Notes: generated by a model not told the origin, from the sequence alone. A stretch of DNA of 64,000 bases from Haloferax sulfurifontis ATCC BAA-897 (GCF_000337835.1 NZ_AOLM01000003.1:186001-250000); one strand, 5' to 3'; shown: positions 27,635 through 36,633, counted from the stretch's first letter. Numbers and translations: made by a program.

Positions 27635-27781
27635 TGCTCCTCGCTAGAGCCCCGGTACTGAAATGCCGTTTGGTGTGCGTTTCGAACGCCAGCGCGCGTG
27701 TTCTCGTCTCGCACGACCGTGGATGAAAGCTTCGACGCACACACCAGAACGGACTTCCCCGCGAGGTGCCTAGCCGGGCGT

Positions 27782-29080
27782 ATGTTCGACGGGCCTCCGT
27801 CCCGCCGGGAGTTCCTGAAGGCCGCGGTCGCCGCCGGCGGCGCGGCGGCGCTGTCCGCCTGCCTCGACAGGGCACCGGACGCCCCCGTCCCGGCGGGGAC
27901 CGACGCGTTCGAGACGCTCCCGAGCCGACAGCACGCATGGAACGAGTTCTGCCGTGAGGACGACCACGGCAACGCCGAGATGCCCAGACATCAGGTGCTC
28001 CTCTACCTCGACCTCGACGGCGAGGGCCCGCCCGACGAGGCCGACCGCGAGACCGTCGAGCGCGCCTTCCGCGTCCTCGACCGCGCCTACGAGCGGAGCC
28101 ACGAGGGCGTCGTCTGGTCGGCCGCCTACTCCCCGCGGTATTTCGACCGCTTCGACGACCCGCTTCCCGACAGCGTGGACCTGCCCGAACCGCGGGCGCT
28201 GTCGCCGTTCGAGACGCCCGAGTTCGACCGGCAGGACGCGCTGGTCCACCTCGCGTCGGACCGCGCCGACGCGGTTCTCGAAGCGGAACAAGCCCTCCTC
28301 GGCGAGGCGGACGAGGCCAACGGCGTCGCCGTCGACGCCGACCTCTCGGGCGTCTTCTCGGTCGCCTCCCGGCGGACGGGCTTCGTCGGGGCCGGACTCC
28401 CCGCGGAGCACCAGTCCGACCTGAACGGCATCCCGGACGGGAACCCCGTTCCCGAGGAATCGCCGCTTTTCATGGGGTTCAAAGCGGGCTTCGCCGGGAA
28501 TCAGGCCACCGAGGAGTACGTCACCATCGACGAGGGGCCGTTCGCGGGCGCGACCACGAAGCACGTGGCGAACATCCGCCAGCGCCTCTCAGACTGGTAC
28601 GACGAGGAAGACCGCTACCACCGGGTCATGAAGCTGTTTTCGCCCGCGCACGCCGAGCAGGACCTCGTCGACGGCGTCGGCGACAACCTCGGCGACGACA
28701 GCGGTATCGACGCGATGCTGGACGGCCTCCGCGACGACGCCTTCGAGTTCGGCCACGTCGGCCACGCCCAGAAGGCCGCCCGCGCCAACCGCGACGAGGA
28801 GGGGAACGTCAGACTCCTCCGCAGGCACTTCGAGTCGGCCGACGACGGCGTGGCGAGCCTGCACTTCCCGTCGCTCCAGCGCGGTATCTCGGCGTTCGAG
28901 GAGGTCCGCGAGGCGATGAACGGCACCGACCTGACCGACGTGCCGACCGTCCGCCAGCGCGTCAACAACGGGATTTTAGAGTACATCTTCGTCAAGCGCC
29001 GCGGCAACTTCCTCGTGCCGCCGCGGGAGATTCGCGCGTTGCCGACGCCGACGGGCGAAGCGCCGGGACTGGACGGCTGA
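27782..29080 (+). CDS. Tat-exported lipoprotein resembling DyP-type peroxidase (DUF7405-like)
   Basis: A 432-residue protein with Tat signal SRREFLKAAV and a lipobox-like ALSAC. The body has a ferredoxin-like arrangement seen in DyP peroxidases: HQVLLYLDLDG near 75, then FMGFKAGF near 230 where classical DyPs have GFxDG, and HVGHAQKAARANRDEEGNVRLLRRHF near 325, which resembles the DyP proximal-heme-His segment. The catalytic Asp of GxxDG is replaced here (KAGF), so peroxidase activity may be lost or altered. EfeB, a DyP, works with EfeO in bacterial iron uptake, so the neighbourhood fits an iron/heme role; inference. Confidence 0.65.
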   Translation: MFDGPPSRREFLKAAVAAGGAAALSACLDRAPDAPVPAGTDAFETLPSRQHAWNEFCREDDHGNAEMPRHQVLLYLDLDGEGPPDEADRETVERAFRVLDRAYERSHEGVVWSAAYSPRYFDRFDDPLPDSVDLPEPRALSPFETPEFDRQDALVHLASDRADAVLEAEQALLGEADEANGVAVDADLSGVFSVASRRTGFVGAGLPAEHQSDLNGIPDGNPVPEESPLFMGFKAGFAGNQATEEYVTIDEGPFAGATTKHVANIRQRLSDWYDEEDRYHRVMKLFSPAHAEQDLVDGVGDNLGDDSGIDAMLDGLRDDAFEFGHVGHAQKAARANRDEEGNVRLLRRHFESADDGVASLHFPSLQRGISAFEEVREAMNGTDLTDVPTVRQRVNNGILEYIFVKRRGNFLVPPREIRALPTPTGEAPGLDG

Positions 29081-29119
29081 ATCGAGCGCCTCCCGTTACG
29101 TCTCTGGTCGGCCGCGCCC

Positions 29120-29811
29120 TCAGACGTGTCCCAAGAACGACAGCGCCAGCCAAATCTGCCAGAGGCCGGCCAGCACCATCACGACCGCGGCGACTTTCTG
29201 AATCGACCCGACGTAGCCCGACAGCGACCGAATCCGGTCGCCGCCGAGCGCGGCCGCGACGGTGACGACCGCTAGCGGGAGCGCCGCGGCGGCGGCGTAG
29301 GCTCCGAGCGAGACGACCGCCTGCGCGGTCGGGAGCGCGAGCGACTGGGTGACGACGCCGAGGAAATCGGGACGACACAGCCGGCGGCGGCGAGGCCGTA
29401 CACCCCGCCGAAGACGGCGAAGCCGGTGACTGACGACCGGTACTCCGGGAGGACGACGTGGAGGCTCGGCGCGCGACCGGTGAACATGAGGACGCCGAAG
29501 CCGACGAGCGCCGCTCCGACGAGCGGTTCGAGGAGCGCGAGGTGCGAGGCGATGCGGCCGCCGACGACCGCGAGGGCGCTCCCGATAGCGCCGAGAACGA
29601 CCAAGGCGGCGAGCGACGCGACCGCCCCGCGGACGACCGCGCCGCCGAGGTCGGCCTCCTCGCTGGAGAGGTAGTAGCCGACGTAGCCGGGCAAAAGCGG
29701 GTAGGCGCAGGGCGCGAAGAAGGTGGCGACGCCGGCGCTGACGGCGAACGCGAGCGTGCCGGCGAACGCGGAGTCGAACCCCAAGGCGGGGCCGAGACCG
29801 AACCCGGGCAT
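29120..29811 (-). pseudogene. ccdA: Cytochrome c biogenesis/thiol-relay membrane protein CcdA, broken by a frameshift
   Basis: CcdA moves electrons from thioredoxin across the membrane to extracytoplasmic thiol proteins. The first half starts MPGFGLGPALG with the redox Cys in FFAPCAYPLLPGYVGYYL and the second Cys in AAGCVVPI. There the frame is lost: the minus-strand run TTT (plus-strand AAA 29364-29366) appears one T short. Adding one T restores VVPIFLGVVTQSLALPT, followed by the remaining helices to TGA 29120-29122, a standard CcdA of about 230 residues. Start overlaps the tlpA-like stop by one base, so it should be translationally coupled. Confidence 0.88.
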
Positions 29812-30398
29812 CAGGCGACGTCCTCGACGGCCGCCCGGAGGTTCTCCTCGCTGGCGAGGCCGCGGTGGGTCCACGCTATCGACCCGTCGGCGTCGAAGAC
29901 GACGAGATACGGGAGACCGTTCGCGCGGACCGCGCGCATCAGGTCGCTGTCGGGGTCGTGGCCGACCGTCCAGTTCCCGTCGTGTTCGGTCCACCAGTCG
30001 CGGATATCGTCCATCGTGAGGCCGCCGCCGAGGCGCTCGTTCGTCACCGAGACGAACGCCACGTCGTCGCCGAACTCATCGTGGAGCGCCCGGAGCGACT
30101 CCATCTGGGCGACGCAGGGCGCACACCACGTCGCGAAGAGGTCGAGGACGGTCGGCGTCCCCTCGGCGGGGATTCGGACCTCGCCGGCCGACGATCCTTG
30201 CGCGTCGACGGTGTCGATGACGAGCGGGAGGTCGCCGGCCTCGGACGACGCCGTCGCTGAGGCGGTCTCGGTGCTCTCGTCCGCGGCTCCGGCCGTCGTC
30301 TCGGTCGCGTCCGCGGGTGCGGACCCGTCGCCGAGACAGCCCGCGACGCCGGCGACACCCGCGCCCGCGAGAAGAGAGAGGAGGGCGCGTCGTCTCAC
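29811..30398 (-). CDS. TlpA-like thioredoxin-domain lipoprotein
   Basis: Extracytoplasmic thiol reductant of 195 residues. A basic start and hydrophobic segment lead to a lipobox (VAGCLG) and Thr/Ser/Ala spacer. The thioredoxin fold carries WCAPC (about residues 89-93) in LFATWCAPCVAQM and cis-Pro in NGLPYLVVF. Partner of the adjoining CcdA, which should supply its electrons; coupled by a one-base stop/start overlap. Confidence 0.92.
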   Translation of the reverse strand: MRRRALLSLLAGAGVAGVAGCLGDGSAPADATETTAGAADESTETASATASSEAGDLPLVIDTVDAQGSSAGEVRIPAEGTPTVLDLFATWCAPCVAQMESLRALHDEFGDDVAFVSVTNERLGGGLTMDDIRDWWTEHDGNWTVGHDPDSDLMRAVRANGLPYLVVFDADGSIAWTHRGLASEENLRAAVEDVA

Positions 30399-30545
30399 GG
30401 GTCGTCACCTCGGCGGAGTCGGGAGCGCGGTCGCGTCGTGTGCATACTCGTGGCTAGTGAATCCCATCGTAAAGCGTCGCTGGTGTCGTGCGCGAATCCC
30501 GCGTGAGAGATGGTGTGGGCGTCGAATCGTGGGACTCGCGTCCGA

Positions 30546-31229
30546 TTATCGGGCGTTCTCGACGGCGCTCCGGAGGTCGGACCACCGCGGAGCGACCTGC
30601 TCGCCGTCGACGAGGACGGTCGGCGTGCCCTGAAAGCCGCGCTCGTCGACGGCCTCGGTCCGCTCGGCTTCGACGAGCGGGCGGTAACGCTCGCGGGAGG
30701 CGGCCGCGGCGACAGAACAGCCGTCGAGGTCGGCGTCGTTCGCGAGAGACTGGAGCGTCGACAGCGAGCCCTCGGCGTCGCCGCCGCTGAACTCCGACTG
30801 GTTCTCGTAGAGCGTGTGGGCGAAGTCGAAGAAGGTCTCGTCGTCGGCCTCGTCCTGAGCGGCGCGGGCCGCCGAAGCGCCCTTCCACGACCACCAGTCG
30901 TCGACCGGAATCGGGAAGTCGTGGTGGCGGTAGCGGACGACGCCCTCGGAGACGTACTCGGACCGGAGTTGCGGGGCGACGTCGACCGCGAACGTCGCGC
31001 AGTGGGGACAGGCGAAGTCCTCCCAGACGTCGACGACGACGCTCGCGTCCTCGGACCCGATGACCGGCGTGGGGAGGGAGCTGACCGTGTCGCGCTCGGG
31101 GACTTCGCAACCGATGGCGGCGACGGCGTCGTTTCCGGAACCGCCGCTTCCGCCGCCGAGACACCCGGCGGTGCCCAGCGTCAGCGCACCCGCCGTCGCG
31201 GCGAGATACGCGCGTCGTGTGTTGCGCAT
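30546..31229 (-). CDS. DsbA-family thiol oxidoreductase lipoprotein
   Basis: 227 residues with a Tat-like start (RRAYLAATAG), lipobox (GTAGCLGG), and the DsbA-type active site CPHC in DVWEDFACPHCATFA near residue 74-77, helical insertion, and cis-Pro in FQGTPTVLVDG. Most like the DsbG/BdbD group of the DsbA superfamily. Located upstream of tlpA and ccdA in the same orientation, completing an extracellular disulfide system. Confidence 0.92.
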   Translation of the reverse strand: MRNTRRAYLAATAGALTLGTAGCLGGGSGGSGNDAVAAIGCEVPERDTVSSLPTPVIGSEDASVVVDVWEDFACPHCATFAVDVAPQLRSEYVSEGVVRYRHHDFPIPVDDWWSWKGASAARAAQDEADDETFFDFAHTLYENQSEFSGGDAEGSLSTLQSLANDADLDGCSVAAAASRERYRPLVEAERTEAVDERGFQGTPTVLVDGEQVAPRWSDLRSAVENAR

Positions 31230-31408
31230 GGTCGGGTTCGGGGGCGAACGAACTTAGATTCTCCGAGGCGAATCGGGGGTTTCGGAGGGCGTTGCCGCTT
31301 TTCGTGGTTCGGTTCGGGAACCGCGATATCGGCGGCCGCCGACGTCGCCGCGATTTCCGTCGTCCCCCAAACGACACTGATTAACCCCCCTGCGGCGTCC
31401 CCTCACAC

Positions 31409-31795
31409 GTGCCAACCGTCCACTTCCGCGGCCGGGAAATCGAGTGCGACCGCGGGGACGTCCTCCGCGACGTGCTCCGCGCGGCCGGTGAGTCGCCGCA
31501 CAACGGTCACTCGTCGTGGTTCAACTGCCGCGGCGGCGGCTCGTGCGGGACCTGCGCCGTCGAGGTCCGCGGCCCCGTGACCTACCGGACGAAAAAGGAG
31601 CGCCGCCGGCTCCGGTTCCCCCCGCACGACCCCGACTCGGGGCTCCGACTGGCGTGCCAGACGGTCGTCCTCGGCGACCTCTGGGTGGAGAAGTACCCCG
31701 GCTTTTGGGGCCAACACGCCGACGGCGACGACGGCGACGAAGCTGAGGTGCGCGACGGTGCCGACGCGCGCGGAACGCCGAAACGGGCCGACTGA
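31409..31795 (+). CDS. [2Fe-2S] ferredoxin
   Basis: A 128-residue plant-type ferredoxin with cluster ligands in WFNCRGGGSCGTC and a fourth Cys in LRLACQTVV near residue 90. A charged tail follows. The GTG start at 31409 begins MPTVHFRGREIECD directly at the beta-grasp fold. It serves as an electron carrier; partner unknown. Confidence 0.9.
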   Translation: MPTVHFRGREIECDRGDVLRDVLRAAGESPHNGHSSWFNCRGGGSCGTCAVEVRGPVTYRTKKERRRLRFPPHDPDSGLRLACQTVVLGDLWVEKYPGFWGQHADGDDGDEAEVRDGADARGTPKRAD

Positions 31796-31808
31796 GTCGG
31801 CGACCCGG

Positions 31809-32387
31809 TCAGTCGCCGGCGACGTGGTCGTACCACGAAAGCAGGTCGTCGCGGTCGCGGGTGTCCGCCGGGAGCTCCGAGACGCGGAACCACCGCGCGG
31901 CCGATATCTCCTCGTCGGGGTCGTTCACGCTGAGTTCGGCGGCCACGTCGGCGCGGGCGCGGTAGACGGGCATCACGCCCCACGTCTGGTGGCCGTCACA
32001 GCGGATGTCGATTCTGGTGGCCATCGCGAGGCCCCCGTAGTCGGCGCTGATACCGGCCTCCTCGGCGAGTTCGCGCCGGGCGGCCTCGGTGAAGCCCTCG
32101 TCGTCGCCGTCGACGCCGCCGCCGGGGAGGACCCAGAGGTCGACGCCCTCGTGGCGGACGAGCAGTATCTCGTCGTCGCGGCGGCGGACGACGGTGTGGA
32201 CGCCGTAGGGCGTCCCCGTGGACTTCACGCGGGAGGCGAGCGTGCGGAACCGCGGGCGGGAGACGCGGCGGGTGTGGACCGGTTCGAGGTAGTCGGCGTC
32301 GGCGTGGCTCCGGCGCAGGCGGTGGTAGGCCTGCTCGGCGCGCTGTCGCGCCTCGTCCGCGAGGAACCACAGGTCGTCGACCGTCAT
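31809..32387 (-). CDS. NUDIX hydrolase
   Basis: A 192-residue hydrolase of nucleoside diphosphate derivatives. The Nudix box is seen as GGGVDGDDEGFTEAARRELAEEAGI (23-residue GX5EX7REUXEEXGU pattern), preceded by a helical N-terminal domain of about 55 residues. ATG 32387 (MTVDDLWFLADE) is chosen over an upstream in-frame extension that has no homologous character. Substrate unknown. Confidence 0.9.
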   Translation of the reverse strand: MTVDDLWFLADEARQRAEQAYHRLRRSHADADYLEPVHTRRVSRPRFRTLASRVKSTGTPYGVHTVVRRRDDEILLVRHEGVDLWVLPGGGVDGDDEGFTEAARRELAEEAGISADYGGLAMATRIDIRCDGHQTWGVMPVYRARADVAAELSVNDPDEEISAARWFRVSELPADTRDRDDLLSWYDHVAGD

Positions 32388-32548
32388 CGGCGCGCGTCCG
32401 GCGGTCGATGTGCGAGCGGGCGACTCGGCATACTCCACGGTTCGGCGCGACTCCACAAATCGGCTTCGACACGCGCCGTCCTGAGGGGGAGCCGGCGACT
32501 TCGCGGCCAATCATCGCCCTTTTATCCGGTGGCGCGGAACCTGTGCGT

Positions 32549-32749
32549 ATGAGCTTCGAGAAAGACGACAAGGTCGTTCTGCACGACAAGCACAGCGAGT
32601 TCGACGGCGAGACCGGCACGGTCACGCAGGTCATCGAGAGCATGTTCGGCGAGCCGACCTACACCATCAGCTTCGACGAGGGTCAGGAGGTCGGCATCGC
32701 GCAGGACCAGCTCGAAGCCGCCGACGCCGACGAAGCCGACGAAGAGTAA
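32549..32749 (+). CDS. DUF1918-like small SH3-fold protein
   Basis: 66 residues, beginning MSFEKDDKVVLHDKHSEFDGETGTVTQV, a small barrel with KOW/SH3-like spacing and an acidic tail. DUF1918-type proteins are conserved small haloarchaeal/actinobacterial proteins of unknown role. Followed 34 bases later by the COG1325-type gene and probably cotranscribed. Confidence 0.75.
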   Translation: MSFEKDDKVVLHDKHSEFDGETGTVTQVIESMFGEPTYTISFDEGQEVGIAQDQLEAADADEADEE

Positions 32750-32783
32750 CGCGACCCACCGACCGACGCCTCCCAGACCCACT

Positions 32784-33212
32784 ATGCCACGCGTTCCGTT
32801 CCACTACATCGACCTCCGAACGTTCTGCTACGAGACGGAAGACGAAAAACGGGTCGAGGAGGCGCTTCGGGCGTTCCTCCCCGACGAGTTCGACGTCGAC
32901 CGCGTCGAGAGCGCCGGCCACCACGGCGACCGCATCATCGTCTTCTCCGCGCGCGTCGAGCGCGCCAACGACGTGCGGCACGTCCTCGACAAGATTCGCG
33001 ACCTCCCCGACTTCGAGACGCTCCTCGACGAACTCGACCAGCGCGTCACGGACAACACGGAGTTCTTCCTGCGGCTGGACAAACAGGCCGCGTTCAAGGG
33101 CGAGGCCCGCCGCGGCGGCGGCCTCACGCTCCGCGCGAAAGTCGAGGCCTACCCGGCGAAGAAGGAAGCCGCGGTGGAGAACGCCCGCGAAGCCCTCCTC
33201 GGCGACGAGTAG
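32784..33212 (+). CDS. RNA-binding protein (COG1325-type, exosome-associated candidate)
   Basis: 142 residues with PFHYIDLRTFCYETEDEKRVEEALRAFLP at the start, typical of the COG1325 family predicted to interact with RNA and to associate with the archaeal exosome. No enzymatic motifs. The prediction is from family context, not from catalytic residues. Confidence 0.8.
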   Translation: MPRVPFHYIDLRTFCYETEDEKRVEEALRAFLPDEFDVDRVESAGHHGDRIIVFSARVERANDVRHVLDKIRDLPDFETLLDELDQRVTDNTEFFLRLDKQAAFKGEARRGGGLTLRAKVEAYPAKKEAAVENAREALLGDE

Positions 33213-33251
33213 GGTCGTCCGAAGTCGGTCGAATTCTCGCGGTGAACTATT

Positions 33252-33815
33252 CTACGCGTCTTTCCACTTGATGGAACAGCCCTGCGAGGGGTACTCCTCG
33301 ACGGGGATGTCGTCGCCGGCGAGAAGCGCCTCGACGGCCGTGCGCATCTCGTAGTCGGTCACCTCGTCGTCGGGGCTCATCGCGTCGTCGATGCGGGAGT
33401 GGAACGCGAGTTCGAAGTCGTCGCTGGTGTTCTCGAAGAGGAACGGGTCGGGTGTGCAGACCGCGCCGTACTCGGCGGCGACCGCCTGTGACTCGTCGCG
33501 GAGATACGCGGTGTACCCAATCGTGCCGTCCTCGACGAGTTCCTGCATCCGCTCGAAGGAGTCCTCGGGGCGGTCCTCGGCGTCGTTGGGGTTGATGCCG
33601 ACGACAGCGAGGTCGTCGTAGGCGCTGGCGAGGTGGTTCAGTTCCTCGAACTTCGCCTTCGCGTACGGACAGTGGTTACACGTGAAGACGAGGAGGAGGG
33701 CGTCGTAGTCGGCGAACGACGAGAGGGAGTACGTCTCTCCGTCGGTGCCGGGGAGTTCGAAGTCGGGCGCGGCGTCGCCGCGTTCGAGCTCGGAGTCGGA
33801 TTCCAGGAGTACCAT
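33252..33815 (-). CDS. Thioredoxin-fold (AhpC/TSA-type) protein with CxxC
   Basis: 187 residues; APDFELPGTDGETYSLSSFADYDALLLVFTCNHCPYAKAKFEEL shows the peroxiredoxin-like fold with Cys-Asn-His-Cys in place of the usual resolving arrangement, near residue 53-56. This NHC variant is common in thioredoxin-family proteins of unknown substrate. A further Cys pair lies in the tail (VCTPDP, QGCSI). ATG 33815 is chosen over an upstream start in the same frame. Confidence 0.85.
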   Translation of the reverse strand: MVLLESDSELERGDAAPDFELPGTDGETYSLSSFADYDALLLVFTCNHCPYAKAKFEELNHLASAYDDLAVVGINPNDAEDRPEDSFERMQELVEDGTIGYTAYLRDESQAVAAEYGAVCTPDPFLFENTSDDFELAFHSRIDDAMSPDDEVTDYEMRTAVEALLAGDDIPVEEYPSQGCSIKWKDA

Positions 33816-33897
33816 GCCGCCACGTTGGCCCGCGAGCATGAAAAGCGGTTGGCCCGCGGCAGTCCCGCGTCGGCGTCGGCGGCCCCGGGACGCCCGC

Positions 33898-34323
33898 TCA
33901 GTCGAGGGAGACGAGGGCGATTGCGAGGACCGCGAAGCCGATGCCGGCGACCTTGCGAACCGTCAGCGGCTCGCCGAGCGCGACGATGCCGACGACCGAC
34001 GAGACCGCGAGGAACATCCCGAAGATTGGCGCGACCACGGAGACGGGACCGAGCGCGAGCGCCCGGTAGTACGCGAGGATGCCGACCGCGAGGCAGACAC
34101 CGGCGGCGAGGACGTAGGGGAGGTTCGGGCTGACGACCGAGTCGGTGACGCGCTGGCCGGAGACGACGATGACCCCGGCCGTCGCCACGACGAGGACGCC
34201 GTTGGCGACCAACGCGGCCACGTCGCTCGGGATTTTGTCCTGGCCGGTCGTCGCCACTTTCATCAGCGGTGCGACGAGCGAGTAGGCCCCGAGCGCGACG
34301 ACCGCCCACGAGATGTAGTTCAC
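33898..34323 (-). CDS. EamA/DMT-family transporter-like membrane protein
   Basis: 141 residues, five hydrophobic helices, similar in pattern to one half of a drug/metabolite transporter (IAYYRALALGPVSVVAPIFGM is a DMT-like signature). Half-size DMT proteins function as dimers. Substrate unknown. Confidence 0.8.
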   Translation of the reverse strand: MNYISWAVVALGAYSLVAPLMKVATTGQDKIPSDVAALVANGVLVVATAGVIVVSGQRVTDSVVSPNLPYVLAAGVCLAVGILAYYRALALGPVSVVAPIFGMFLAVSSVVGIVALGEPLTVRKVAGIGFAVLAIALVSLD

Positions 34324-34488
34324 GGATAGAACGCGGCCCCGAGTCGTGTATAGGGTTACGATTCAGCGCCGAGTCGGCGCGAACGAGCCGTGATAACACG
34401 GAGACGGGCCAGTGAAACCAGATTTAGAATCGAGTACATGCCACTATCATGTATAGACAAACGAAAACCCATACAGCCACCAGCCAAA

Positions 34489-34496
34489 TTTTTATC
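34489..34496 (+). promoter_or_regulatory. TATA box for the small zinc protein gene
   Basis: TTTTATCA is centred about 28 bases before the ATG at 34521, the expected spacing for a leaderless haloarchaeal transcript; this supports the ATG at 34521 over an earlier in-frame codon. Confidence 0.6.
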
Positions 34497-34520
34497 AAGT
34501 ATTATCCCGTAATGGTGTGT

Positions 34521-34718
34521 ATGTCCCAGGAAGTACAACCCTCGGTCATCGCGCACACGTGGGACGACCCGACTCGGTGTCCGTTCTGTCTCGACGAACT
34601 GGAGAGCGAAGGGGAGGGGTTCATGGACCACCTCGAAGAGAGCCCCATCTGTCAACAGGGGTTCGGCATGTGGCGCGACGCGGTCGCCGACGACGTCCGC
34701 GGCGAGTGGTCCGGATAG
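34521..34718 (+). CDS. Small zinc-binding protein (DUF7501-like)
   Basis: 65 residues with Cys-x2-Cys (RCPFCL), then His (DHLEE) and Cys (PICQQG) spaced as a C2HC zinc finger. Acidic and small, like many haloarchaeal zinc-finger proteins of unknown role. A leaderless TATA box defines the start. Confidence 0.7.
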   Translation: MSQEVQPSVIAHTWDDPTRCPFCLDELESEGEGFMDHLEESPICQQGFGMWRDAVADDVRGEWSG

Positions 34719-34724
34719 GCGGCC

Positions 34725-34741
34725 AAAAAACGGTTGTTTTT
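34725..34741. terminator. Bidirectional terminator between convergent genes
   Basis: An A6 run and a T5 run flank CGGTTG between the zinc-protein stop (34718) and the SnoaL-like gene stop (34757), so each strand carries an oligo-T stretch just past its gene. Confidence 0.55.
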
Positions 34742-34756
34742 CGCGGTTCGGCCTGC

Positions 34757-35203
34757 TCACTCGGGAGCGACGCCGAGTTGCGACAGCATCGACATGATGT
34801 CGGTGCTGTTCCACTCCTCGACGCACAGGCCTCCCTCGTAGCGCGCCTGCACGATTCCCCACGTATCGAGTTTCCGGTGGGTCGCCGGGATGTCGCCGCG
34901 GGCGCTCCGAAGCGTCCCGTCGTGCGTGCCGGTCAGGCGGTACCGACCGTAGACGCTGTCGTCTCGCGCCGTCACGTCGAACAGTTCGACGTGGAAGTCG
35001 GAGAAGGCGTCGTGATACCGGCGCGCCCACTCTTCGACCGCGTCGGTGCCGATGAGCCCCTCGGGCTCCGAAAACGTGTGAACCTCGACCAGCGGGTCGT
35101 ACTCCTCGTTGATAACCTCGTAGTCGCGTTTGTTCCACAGTTCGTCCGCCACGCGCATGAACGAGTCTCGGTGCTGTTGTTCTCTCTCGGATGTTGCCGA
35201 CAT
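34757..35203 (-). CDS. SnoaL-like ester cyclase / NTF2-fold protein
   Basis: 148 residues with the cone-like NTF2 fold pattern: FMRVADELWNKRDYEVINEEYDPLVEVHTF at the start and EWARRYHDAFSDFHVELFDV in the middle. Belongs to the SnoaL-like polyketide cyclase/ester cyclase family; the reaction is unknown. ATG 35203 is preferred to a GTG three codons upstream. Confidence 0.8.
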   Translation of the reverse strand: MSATSEREQQHRDSFMRVADELWNKRDYEVINEEYDPLVEVHTFSEPEGLIGTDAVEEWARRYHDAFSDFHVELFDVTARDDSVYGRYRLTGTHDGTLRSARGDIPATHRKLDTWGIVQARYEGGLCVEEWNSTDIMSMLSQLGVAPE

Positions 35204-35328
35204 TTCCACCACCGTTCGGAGAGACGGCCGACAGCGGCTTAGTTATGGATTCTTGCTCTCACGAACGTCGCCGGAGAAGGGAACCGAAGACCGGTCGCAC
35301 CTGCCGGTCGCTCCGCGCGCAACCGCCC

Positions 35329-36567
35329 TCAGTCGCTCGGGGCCGCCTGCGGCCGCCGCGCCGACCCGTCGACCCGTCCGAGGAGCCACCGGGTCAGCCC
35401 GAACGAGAGCAGGCCGAGGACGGCGACGACGCCGAAGGTGACGCGGACGCCCGCGAGGTCGATGAGCGCCCCGAACGCCGGGGGCGCGACGGCCCCGCCG
35501 AGCGAGATGCCGATAGTGACGACGGCGAAGTTCTTCCCGAGGTCGGCGCGCTCGGAGAGGCGGTCGGCGAGCGTCGAGCGCGCGGGCCGCGAGACGCTGA
35601 TGGTCCCGCTGAAGGGGAGAATCAACACGACGAGCGCGAGCGGGAGCGACCCGCTCGCGAGGAGCGTCGCCAGTCCGGCGAGCGCGGCGTAGCCGCCGAG
35701 GGCGACGGTGCCGGGGCCGACCCGGTCGGTGAGCGCGCCGCCGACGAGAATCGTCCCCGCGCCGACGACGAGCATCGCCGAGACGAGGAGGTTCGCCGTC
35801 CCCGGCGCGAGGCCGTAGCCGGCGGTGAGCAGTTGCGGCGCGTACGTCCGGATGCACCACGCGGCCGCCGAGGTGAGAAACGACAGGAGCGTGAGACCCA
35901 TCAGCCCCGACGACGAGAGGAGCTCCGACGCGCCCCGCCGAATCCCCGCGAGCGTGGGGCGCGACGACGGGCGGTCCTCCGCCGCCGGCTTTCGGATTCG
36001 GTCGGGGAAGCCGCGGGCGACCGGGAGCGCGACGAGCGCGAACGCCGCGCCGAAGACGGCGATTCCCGCGACGGTCCACCGCCAGCCGAGGCCGAGCGCG
36101 CCGACGCCGGCGGCGATGGCGTACGAGACGGCGAAGCCGAGCGACCCGCCGAGCGCGTGGAGCGAGTACGCCCGCCCGCGGTTCGTCTCCGAGGAGGCGG
36201 TCGCCAAAAGCGGGTAGTGGGCGGGGTGGTGGCCCGCGATGCCGACGCCGAGAAGCGCCTGCGAGGCGAGGAGCCACGGGTACGAGGGCGCGAGCGCGGT
36301 GGCGACGATGCCCGCCGCGCCGAAGCCGAGCGAGATCGCGAGGACGAGCGTCCGGCTCCGCGCGTCGGAGAGGTAGCCGAAGGGGAGTTGCAGGAGCGTC
36401 ACGACGCCGCCTTGGACGCCGATGGCGAGGCCGACGGCGGCGATACTCACACCGAAGTCGTCGGCGACGAGGCCGATAACGGGCGCGAGCGCGACCAGAT
36501 ACGCGTGGTTGACGACGTGCGAGCCGGCGACGAGGCCGACCACGCGGCGCTCCTGTGTCTCCGTCAC
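35329..36567 (-). CDS. Major facilitator superfamily transporter
   Basis: About 412 residues with twelve helices. FGYLSDARSRTLVLAISLGFG near 60 and GGALTDRVGPGTVALGGYAAL near 265 are the two loop motifs, and YLVALAPVIGLVADDFGVS is a typical first-half segment. Start GTG at 36567; a TTG three codons earlier is possible. Substrate not assignable. Confidence 0.83.
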   Translation of the reverse strand: MTETQERRVVGLVAGSHVVNHAYLVALAPVIGLVADDFGVSIAAVGLAIGVQGGVVTLLQLPFGYLSDARSRTLVLAISLGFGAAGIVATALAPSYPWLLASQALLGVGIAGHHPAHYPLLATASSETNRGRAYSLHALGGSLGFAVSYAIAAGVGALGLGWRWTVAGIAVFGAAFALVALPVARGFPDRIRKPAAEDRPSSRPTLAGIRRGASELLSSSGLMGLTLLSFLTSAAAWCIRTYAPQLLTAGYGLAPGTANLLVSAMLVVGAGTILVGGALTDRVGPGTVALGGYAALAGLATLLASGSLPLALVVLILPFSGTISVSRPARSTLADRLSERADLGKNFAVVTIGISLGGAVAPPAFGALIDLAGVRVTFGVVAVLGLLSFGLTRWLLGRVDGSARRPQAAPSD

Positions 36568-36633
36568 ACCGGTCAATGGGAGGTGATTCGTGAAAAGCCC
36601 GCCGTCCGCGGCGACGTTGGTCCTGCGTGTGGG

